Of a stretch of DNA of 64,000 nucleotides, positions 9,602 to 16,029 are shown one piece after another (positions within the stretch are counted from its first letter, which is position 1; the number at the start of each line of letters is the position of its first letter). The notes under the pieces were generated by a model that saw nothing but the letters and a program-made list of their open reading frames with translations, made no database searches and was not told the origin of the DNA. Where the stretch lies: contig NZ_OY782755.1 in NCBI RefSeq assembly GCF_963678165.1, positions 1,798,001-1,862,000 on the forward strand, written 5' to 3'. The stretch comes from an uncultured Acetobacteroides sp. (GTDB lineage: Bacteria > Bacteroidota > Bacteroidia > Bacteroidales > ZOR0009). A program made the position numbers and the translations under genes.

Positions 9602-10095
9602 GGCAAAGCCTGCCAACATAACCCGACAGCGGCAAAACCGACCGCCGAATGTGTGCTGATCGTAGCCTCTGCTTAACTGATAAATATCTGAATCGATTAG
9701 ATGCATCTTTTGGTGCGATAGATGCATCTGAAAACTCAACAGATGCATATTTTAGTGCGAAAGATGCATCTAAAAACTCAACAGATACATATTTTAGTGT
9801 GAAAGATGCATCTAAAGACTCAACAGATGCATATTTTAGAGCAATAGATGCATCTGAAAACTCAACAGATACATCTTTTAGTGTGAAAGATGCATCTAAA
9901 GACTCAATAGATTCATCTTTTAGTGCGATAGATGCATCTGAAGGCTCAACAAATGCATCTACTCCCGGTAAAGCCCACCAGCAAATACGCCAAGCGCAGC
10001 CATTTGCTGGGGCTGCGCTTTATGTGTTTTTTATGTTTGCCTTTTAGTGGTGGTATAAGCCCGCTATAGCAGCATAACCACCTGCTTCTCACTCA
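9602..10095. repeat. Segmental tandem duplication, unit 1 (about 493 bp)
   Basis: This unit and the next (10096-10587) are about 98 % identical by eye and directly adjacent. A third, partial copy of the first 70 bp follows at 10588-10660. Each full unit contains a GC-rich inverted-repeat start (GGCAAAGCCTGCC), a 21-bp repeat array and a hairpin (AAGCGCAGCC/GGCTGCGCTT). Single-base indels (for example CCTTTTAG versus CCTTTAG near the end) distinguish the copies. The near-identity points to a recent duplication. Confidence 0.92.
9700..9960. repeat. 21-bp tandem repeat array with GATGCATC palindromes, copy 1
   Basis: Twelve consecutive 21-bp units plus a partial one, most starting with the palindrome GATGCATC or a one-base variant (GATACATC, GATTCATC, GATGCATA). 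Alternate units are of two types, TTTTAGTGYGAWA and TGAAAACTCAACA tails, so the higher-order period is 42 bp. Read on the plus strand it encodes heptads of the form DAS/DAY-xxxx, but 21 bp is also two helical turns, and no ribosome-binding or homology evidence supports translation. Confidence 0.93.
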
Positions 10096-10587
10096 GGCAA
10101 AGCCTGCCACCATAGCTCGACGGGGCAAAGCCGACCGCCGAACGTGCGCTGATCGTAGCCTCTGCTTAACTGATAAATATCTGAATCGATTAGATGCATC
10201 TTTTGGTGCGATAGATGCATCTGAAAACTCAACAGATGCATATTTTAGTGCGAAAGATGCATCTAAAAACTCAACAGATACATATTTTAGTGTGAAAGAT
10301 GCATCTAAAGACTCAACAGATGCATATTTTAGAGCAATAGATGCATCTGAAAACTCAACAGATACATCTTTTAGTGTGAAAGATGCATCTAAAGACTCAA
10401 TAGATTCATCTTTTAGTGCGATAGATGCATCTGAAGGCTCAACAAATGCATCTACTCCCGGTAAAGCCCACCAGCAAATACGCCAAGCGCAGCCATTTGC
10501 TGGGGCTGCGCTTTATGTGTTTTTTATGTTTGCCTTTAGTGGTGGTATAAGCCCGCTATAGCTGCATAACCACCTGCTTCTCACTCA
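10096..10587. repeat. Segmental tandem duplication, unit 2
   Basis: Second copy of the 493-bp unit, same orientation. The upstream ATG present in unit 1 (AATGTGTGC) is changed here to AACGTGCGC. This removes the only ATG that could start the repeat-encoded reading frame and argues that the frame is not maintained. Confidence 0.92.
10193..10453. repeat. 21-bp tandem repeat array with GATGCATC palindromes, copy 2
   Basis: Essentially identical copy of the array at 9700-9960, displaced by 493 bp; the twelve units retain order and variants. This shows it was carried by the segmental duplication and did not expand separately. Confidence 0.93.
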
Positions 10588-10660
10588 GGCAAAGCCTGCC
10601 ACCATAGCTCGACGGCGGCAAAGCCGACCGCCGAATGTGCGCTGACGGTAGCCTCTGCTT
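10588..10660. repeat. Partial third copy of the 493-bp unit
   Basis: About 70 bp matching the first part of the duplicated unit (GGCAAAGCCTGCC through CCTCTGCTTAACTGA), then diverging before the 21-bp array would begin. Confidence 0.8.
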
Positions 10661-10697
10661 AACTGAGGCGAATATAGTGCGTTTAAATAAACTTGGC

Positions 10698-11057
10698 TTA
10701 ATGCGAGATTCTCCTTGGATTTTCACCCATACATGCTAGTCCAATATATATGGGTAAAACAAAAAGAAATATTATACTTAGAGTTATAATTACTCTATAT
10801 TTATATATTTTGGTTTTTGCAAACCAAAAATAAGCAAGAGTAACTAAAAATTGTAATAGCAACAACAAATAACCAAATAGTATAAAAAAAAACAAGATTT
10901 TATGTATTTGGCTAGGTAATAATACTGATATAGTTGAATTAGTTAGTTCAACTATAATAAAATCGATTACTCCTAAAATATAGAAGAATAAGCATGTGAT
11001 AAATACATAGTAAAGCAACTTAAAATTGCGATTACCATCTTGCCTTAATGTACCCAT
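10698..11057 (-). CDS. Small membrane protein of unknown function
   Basis: 119 residues with three strongly hydrophobic segments (about 17-37, 52-75 and 86-108), predicted inner-membrane. No motif recognised. Very AT-rich compared with flanking genes and located between repeat blocks, consistent with an accessory or recently acquired gene. The predicted ATG is at 11055-11057; no operon partner. Confidence 0.55.
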   Translation of the reverse strand: MGTLRQDGNRNFKLLYYVFITCLFFYILGVIDFIIVELTNSTISVLLPSQIHKILFFFILFGYLLLLLQFLVTLAYFWFAKTKIYKYRVIITLSIIFLFVLPIYIGLACMGENPRRISH

Positions 11058-11124
11058 AGTATTATTGTGAAATTTATTTTTCGTCTATTTTGATTGATCT
11101 GTAATCTTTTTTTACATCAGTTCG

Positions 11125-11332
11125 GCCTCAGTTCGGCTTAGGCTCCTGCCTAAGTCGAATCTATCCCCGCAGGCTCTTGCCTGCAATTAACCCCTCCGCT
11201 AAGCGCTGCATCCTCGCTACGCTTGGTTTGGCGCGGCCTCTGGCCGTATTCGGAGGCGGAAGGTATCAATTACATGTAAGTTTTCCAAGGAGCGTAAGCG
11301 AGCGCAGCCGTTGATGGTAGCCCCGCTTTTAT
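11125..11332. repeat. Dispersed repeat block A, copy 2
   Basis: Second copy of the 207-bp block at 9336-9542. Together with block C copy 2, the 478-bp space between the membrane protein and the fragment at 11536 is almost entirely repeat sequence; I see no gene in it. Confidence 0.85.
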
Positions 11333-11370
11333 GTGTTGGTGCAAGCTTACCGCTTAATGGCAGACTAAGA

Positions 11371-11466
11371 CCGCTACTTATGTTCTACGTATTTACAACC
11401 GTAGCGAAGTTGAACACGGCGTAGCCAAAATGAGCCAGCCTCGTGCGTTCATTCTACGGCGAGCAG
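11371..11466. repeat. Dispersed repeat block C, copy 2
   Basis: Diverged copy of 8117-8213. In this place it follows block A copy 2 by about 40 bp; in the first location blocks C and A are separated by two genes, so the mosaic has been rearranged. Confidence 0.7.
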
Positions 11467-11535
11467 GGGAGGATGTGTGCTCTTTATGAGCAGGAATGGC
11501 TTCCTCGCTTTAGGAAATGATTTCTGCATTCGCCG

Positions 11536-11730
11536 ATGGCTTTTTCTTCTATTTTTGGCTTGAATGTATTCGAGCTCCGCAACGCAGAGGCAAAGAAGGT
11601 GGAGCAATTCCTGCGCTCGGTTCGCGATGTGGTTAATGCCACCTATCCCGACCAGACTAAAAAGCTCACCGAGTACGGCTTCGAGGTTAACGAAGCAGCC
11701 CCTAAAGCAAAAAAGGATAGCAAGAAGTAG
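11536..11730 (+). pseudogene. C-terminal fragment of a Bacteroidota orphan protein
   Basis: A 64-codon frame whose product ends LTEYGFEVNEAAPKAKKDSKK-like, with the Lys/Ala/Pro tail typical of small Bacteroidota proteins. The N-terminus begins abruptly inside what looks like a helical domain (FELRNAEAKKVEQFLRSVRD) and there is no plausible leader or ribosome-binding site. I read it as the remaining 3' part of a larger gene whose upstream part was replaced by the repeat mosaic, but an intact small gene cannot be excluded. Followed within 15 bp by a strong terminator. Confidence 0.5.
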
Positions 11731-11742
11731 CACTTAGGTGCA

Positions 11743-11783
11743 TAAAAAAAGAAAGCGTAGCTGCGGCTACGCTTTCTTTTTTT
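11743..11783. terminator. Bidirectional intrinsic terminator
   Basis: Stem GAAAGCGTAGC / GCTACGCTTTC with a TGCG loop, flanked by A-run and T-run so it can work on both strands. It serves the fragment at 11536-11730 (plus) and the convergent gene at 11807-12202 (minus). Confidence 0.9.
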
Positions 11784-11806
11784 ATGAATATGGCATTCCT
11801 CACAAG

Positions 11807-12202
11807 CTACTTTACCTCGCTAGCCTCCACGTAGTACGAGGCTGCGCTTTCTTCGGATACGCTTCTAGCGCAGGTTTCGCCATCGCATCGGCCGCAGGGC
11901 TTAGGTGCAACATATCCAACCTTTCTTAGCACGCCCTTAACGGTTACCTTTTTTCCCCTGAAGCTGGCTGCCGATCCGCTCTTTAGCACCACGGCCATGC
12001 GTACCGTTCTATCGTTCTCTGGCGATACGAATATTCGCTTATCGCTCTTGGGGCAAACGGAGTAAACCATTCCCGTAAATTCAACTTTCTTCCCTGCAAG
12101 CTTCGAAGCGTTCTTGGCCATATTGGCAAGCTCTACCTTGCCGGCCTGAGCAATAATCGCCCCAACGAAAAATAGGGTTACTAGTAAAAACTTTCTCATC
12201 AT
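11807..12202 (-). CDS. Secreted OB-fold-like protein with Cys motif
   Basis: 131 residues with signal peptide (cleavage near IAQAG). The body reads as a small beta-barrel of the OB type: KKVEFTGMVYSVCPKSDKR, then GKKVTVKGVLRKV. Near the C-terminus is a cysteine cluster CGRCDGETC, so with the Cys in VCPKSDKR there are four cysteines in all, which could bind metal or form disulfides. It lies 124 bp downstream of the flavin/4Fe-4S membrane protein on the same strand, so it may belong to the same extracytoplasmic redox unit. The exact family is not recognised. Confidence 0.7.
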   Translation of the reverse strand: MMRKFLLVTLFFVGAIIAQAGKVELANMAKNASKLAGKKVEFTGMVYSVCPKSDKRIFVSPENDRTVRMAVVLKSGSAASFRGKKVTVKGVLRKVGYVAPKPCGRCDGETCARSVSEESAASYYVEASEVK

Positions 12203-12326
12203 AGCAAATTATAATTAATCATGTTAATGCTTGCTTAGTCGCCTAGCGCTTTCGAGTGCCATATCTCTAGGATGCGCTTCGGCTTAAAATGGTCGTTTGA
12301 AGACCGCCTATCCGTTCAGTATCGTT

Positions 12327-13583
12327 CTACGCAAAAATTACGGAGGCCAGAAAGAGGAGCACCGCTGCCGCCGCAACCGCAAGAGCAATCAGGTGGGTTT
12401 GGAAGGTCACCTTTTTGGGGAAGATATCCTTCGCCTCCTTGCGGAAGAAGTCGATAAGCGCGCCGGTAGGGCAGAAGAAGCGGCACCAGGCGCGCGGAAT
12501 GGCAATGGAGAGCAGCAGGAAGGCTACTGCCATTACTACCACCCCTTTTGATGCCGAGGCGAAGAAGAAGAGCGTAAAGGGCTCGGCTCCGGTAACGTCG
12601 ATGGTGGATCCAAATATGGCGATGCCCAGCACAATGAGCATTACCTTGGTTCGGGTACGGGCGAGAATGCCGGTTACGCTTTTGGGCAGCTCCAGCTTCT
12701 TGGGGTTAAGCTTTCCCAGCAGCTCCTGCGATGCGCCAAAGGGGCACACATAGGTGCAGTAGAAGTTCTTTCCAAAGAAGAATGGAAGCAGAATGGCAAG
12801 TGCTGCCAGGGTGAGGAAGATGATCTGGTTCTTCAGCGATATCCCCTGGATGAACCATCCCCCAATCAGCTTGATGGAGAGGAACGAGCCGTAGGCCACG
12901 CCCAATACCCCAACCGATAGAACGATCAGCGTGATGCGGTACCTGCTCAGCTTCTTGGGGAAGCAGTAGAAGGCTAAGGCGTACAGGAGCACCAGCAGAA
13001 TGGAGCCGTAGCTGATAATCTTCTTCATGCTGGCTTTTTGGGCAACGGCCGAGGCCTTGCTGTACTCGGCTAGGCGCTGCTTCACCGTTTCGCCAATGGC
13101 GGTGGAGGAGTAGGTGGCCCCCGATACCGCATCCCAGCTCTTGGCAACGGCATCGCTGGCCGAAAGTCCGTTCCACTGTGTCAGGAATCCCTTCTCCTTT
13201 ACGGTTGCCACAAATTCGGGGGTCTCGTCGTTGCGTAGCAGGGCAACCCCCGTCACCTTGTCGTTTCTGTCGAGCAGAATTGCCAGGGGCACGGGGCCGC
13301 TGTAGCCGATAATCTTGCTGGTGGTTTGCTGCGCGATCACCGCTTTCCCGATGGCGCCATTGTTCCGATCTTTTACGATCCACTGCTCTACACCATCGCT
13401 TTCGATGGAGGCGGCTTCGGGGAGGATTGCCTTAAGGCAGGCTAGCACCTCGGTGTTGGGGGCTGATGCTATTTTCGATCTCAAGTCGCTACCATTCTCG
13501 GCCGTACGGATTCCGATAAGGGCAACAATGGAGAGGAGAACAACCAGCTGGGGTAGCTTAGCCTTTAGGTTCGCAAGTTTCAT
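12327..13583 (-). CDS. FMN-binding / 4Fe-4S polyferredoxin membrane protein (NosR/NapH-like)
   Basis: Probable electron-transfer protein in the inner membrane. After an N-terminal anchor (about 10-25), an extracytoplasmic FMN-binding domain occupies about residues 60-172. It has the covalent flavinylation motif SGATYSS, with Thr157 the expected acceptor (as in NqrC/RnfG substrates of ApbE). Then come about five membrane helices with two CxxxCP motifs, CTYVCPFGA (Cys276, Cys280) and CRFFCPTGAL (Cys367, Cys371), as in NapH/NosR-type proteins. Only two Cys per motif are visible, so cluster ligation may need both motifs. 418 residues, shorter than NosR (about 700). No ApbE gene lies in the window. 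Physiological partner unknown; electron exchange between quinone or cytoplasmic donors and a periplasmic acceptor is inferred. Confidence 0.85.
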   Translation of the reverse strand: MKLANLKAKLPQLVVLLSIVALIGIRTAENGSDLRSKIASAPNTEVLACLKAILPEAASIESDGVEQWIVKDRNNGAIGKAVIAQQTTSKIIGYSGPVPLAILLDRNDKVTGVALLRNDETPEFVATVKEKGFLTQWNGLSASDAVAKSWDAVSGATYSSTAIGETVKQRLAEYSKASAVAQKASMKKIISYGSILLVLLYALAFYCFPKKLSRYRITLIVLSVGVLGVAYGSFLSIKLIGGWFIQGISLKNQIIFLTLAALAILLPFFFGKNFYCTYVCPFGASQELLGKLNPKKLELPKSVTGILARTRTKVMLIVLGIAIFGSTIDVTGAEPFTLFFFASASKGVVVMAVAFLLLSIAIPRAWCRFFCPTGALIDFFRKEAKDIFPKKVTFQTHLIALAVAAAAVLLFLASVIFA

Positions 13584-13757
13584 GGCAATTGGATGATTGG
13601 TTTACGCAGTAGGTGAATTAAAAAAAAGCCGTCGCCAAGTCAGAAATCGTAGCAGTGCTTAATCCAATAACGGATAACGAAGAGTGTTAAAGCATGATGT
13701 TCGCACCCCGACGTCCTGATCTCTTTGACAGCTTTTTCTTTCTACAAACTGCTAATA

Positions 13758-15950
13758 TTATTGAACTACTAGTTCGTTTAGGATATAGTCTGATTTTGCA
13801 AACTTCTCGAGGAAGAATAGGATGAATCGGCTATCCACGCAGATGTTGCGGCAGTTCTCCTCCGTATATTGGTAGTCGGAGTACGCCCCCTGCCAAATCC
13901 TATCGAAGTTAATGCCGATGAGCTTACCCTTGGCATCAATAACCGGGCTGCCGGAGTTTCCGCTAGAGGTGTGCGAGGAAGAAAGGAAGCAAATGGGCAG
14001 TTTATCTCCCTTGAAGTATTTACCGAAATCTTTCTTCTCGATGAGTTCCTTTAGCCTTACGGGCATTTTGTAGTCTGCATTATCTGAATTTTTCATTCGC
14101 TTTTCGTACATGCCATCGGCAGTTGTGCTGCAGCTGTAGATAACTCCATTGTTAGGGCTTACACCCTTAACTTTCCCGTACGATATGCGCATGGTGCTAT
14201 TCGCATCGGAGTACAGGTTATCCAAACCGCGCATCTCAATAATGCCGGCAAGATAACGAGTATAGAAAAAGCCGTTCTCGTCCTGTGCCTTTGCTCGCTG
14301 GCGGATAATCTTATTTACGTTGGTCATGTATAGGCCAATCGCCATTTTATAGATCGGATCGTTTGTTAGCATGTCGATCCCCTTGGTACCAACGCTGTCT
14401 AGGAACGACGATACCTTGCTCGAATCGGTAAGTATGGTCGACTTGAAGGCATCTTCGGCAAACTTTTCGAAGTCGCCGTTGTACTTTTTGCCTACCTCTA
14501 CCATATATTCGGGGTGGAAGTAGCTGGGCAGGTTCTTGTAGTACATGCCCAGCAGTTTGCCAAACACCTTTTGGTCGATGTCCGTATTCCAGTTGCTGTA
14601 TATCTGGGGTAGCAGGGTTTTAAGATGGCGGGCTTCGCCTTCGGCTGCCTTTGCCGATGATTTACGGCCGCTTTTTACAATGCTTACCAGCTTCTCGAAC
14701 TTTCCGGCAAAGGGTACCGCCTCGGCACCGTTAATTCCCGCCTCGTTGAAGTAAAGATCGGCTCGGTTATACATCGAGAGAATCCTATACTTAACCCTTA
14801 AGCTGTCGAGCACCCCGCCATATTTTGCAATTCGCTCGGGCGAAGCGTTAACCCACTTGGTGAACTCCTCTTCTTCGGCTAGGCGATTCTTGTCGATGCC
14901 ATTAACGGTTATCCCGTAGAGTTCTCCCTTCCACTTAAGCAGCTTATTCATCATGGAGCTCATGCGGGTGGTGTAGCGAAACTTTACGTTGGCGTCGGTT
15001 TCCATTGCCTCGCTCATGATCTTCATCTTAGCTTCGCAAATGGCAATTCGGTGCTGGTTATCGTCCTTAACAATTTGCTCGAGCGCAAACGAGGGAATGT
15101 ATCGGCGTGATGACGAGGGAAAGCCTACTACCATTGCAAAATCATTTTCTTTGAGACCTTTAGTGCTAATAGGAAGAAAGTGATTTGGCTTATAGGGTTG
15201 GTTGGTTGTACGCCATTTTGCGGGGTTGTTGTCGCTGTTGGCGTATACGCGTAGAAAGGCAAAGTCGCCGGTATGTCTGGGCCATTGCCAGTTGTCGGAA
15301 TCGCCACCGAATTTGCCAAGCGAAATAGGTGGAACGCCTACCAAACGTACATCTTCGAATACTTTGTATAGGGCAAGTAGGTACTGATTCCCTCCCATGA
15401 AGGCGGTAATCCCTCCTTCTAGCTTGGTTCCTTTCGTTGCCTTTGCCACGATTTCTTTACCACGGATATCAAGTTGGCGATCATAATCGGCTGCGGAGAG
15501 TTTTTCGAGTCCGGCGGTTATCTCTTTGGTGATATCGCGGATTTCTACGAGCTGGTTAACCTTCAGCTCGAAGCAGCGCAGCTCGCGGGTGGTGGTGTCT
15601 GCCCAATATCCGTTGGCAAGCAGGTCGTGCTCGGGGTTAGAGTATTGCTCAATATAGCGCATCACGCAGTGGTAGTTGGTCGTTAAAAGCCCCTTCCCCG
15701 ATACAAACGATGCCGTACAGAAATTCTTTAGTCCCATTCCTTCAGAGGAAAGTCCAACAACGGCATCCTTAATGCACTTTTTGTTGATGCTGTATATATC
15801 CTCCTTTGTCAGCTTAAATCCAGCCTTTTTTATATCCTCCATTCGGTACTTGCTTAGCAACGAAGGAACCCAAAATCCCTCATCAGCCTTGGAGGGAATG
15901 CTTAAAAGCAGAAGCAGTAGGACAGATAGTCCAATGCTAAAATGTCTCAT
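13758..15950 (-). CDS. dpp11: S46 family dipeptidyl-peptidase, DPP11-like (Asp/Glu-specific)
   Basis: Exported serine exopeptidase that releases dipeptides from oligopeptides. Signal peptide 1-22 (cleavage after SKA). Chymotrypsin-like triad: His94 (TNYHCV), the Asp in the DNWQWPRHTGDF stretch (about 219-230) and Ser666 (SGNSGSP). Arg684 in GINFDRIWQG lies exactly 18 residues after the Ser. The S46 enzymes carry Arg here in DPP11 (acidic P1 specificity) and Gly in DPP7 (hydrophobic P1), so DPP11 activity is predicted. 730 residues matches the family. It is last in a minus-strand gene series with a zinc metalloprotease, SusD and SusC, suggesting stepwise peptide degradation. Confidence 0.93.
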   Translation of the reverse strand: MRHFSIGLSVLLLLLLSIPSKADEGFWVPSLLSKYRMEDIKKAGFKLTKEDIYSINKKCIKDAVVGLSSEGMGLKNFCTASFVSGKGLLTTNYHCVMRYIEQYSNPEHDLLANGYWADTTTRELRCFELKVNQLVEIRDITKEITAGLEKLSAADYDRQLDIRGKEIVAKATKGTKLEGGITAFMGGNQYLLALYKVFEDVRLVGVPPISLGKFGGDSDNWQWPRHTGDFAFLRVYANSDNNPAKWRTTNQPYKPNHFLPISTKGLKENDFAMVVGFPSSSRRYIPSFALEQIVKDDNQHRIAICEAKMKIMSEAMETDANVKFRYTTRMSSMMNKLLKWKGELYGITVNGIDKNRLAEEEEFTKWVNASPERIAKYGGVLDSLRVKYRILSMYNRADLYFNEAGINGAEAVPFAGKFEKLVSIVKSGRKSSAKAAEGEARHLKTLLPQIYSNWNTDIDQKVFGKLLGMYYKNLPSYFHPEYMVEVGKKYNGDFEKFAEDAFKSTILTDSSKVSSFLDSVGTKGIDMLTNDPIYKMAIGLYMTNVNKIIRQRAKAQDENGFFYTRYLAGIIEMRGLDNLYSDANSTMRISYGKVKGVSPNNGVIYSCSTTADGMYEKRMKNSDNADYKMPVRLKELIEKKDFGKYFKGDKLPICFLSSSHTSSGNSGSPVIDAKGKLIGINFDRIWQGAYSDYQYTEENCRNICVDSRFILFFLEKFAKSDYILNELVVQ

Positions 15951-16029
15951 AGTTTGAATTTGTTTTTGTGGAAGATTTGGGTAGTGCTGCCCTGAAAACG
16001 CAGGGCAGCCAGTTTTGGTGTAACAAGTA

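Noticed and set aside
9700..9960. 21-bp repeat array as a possible CRISPR
   Set aside because: Units abut with no unique spacers, unit length is too short, and no cas genes are near.
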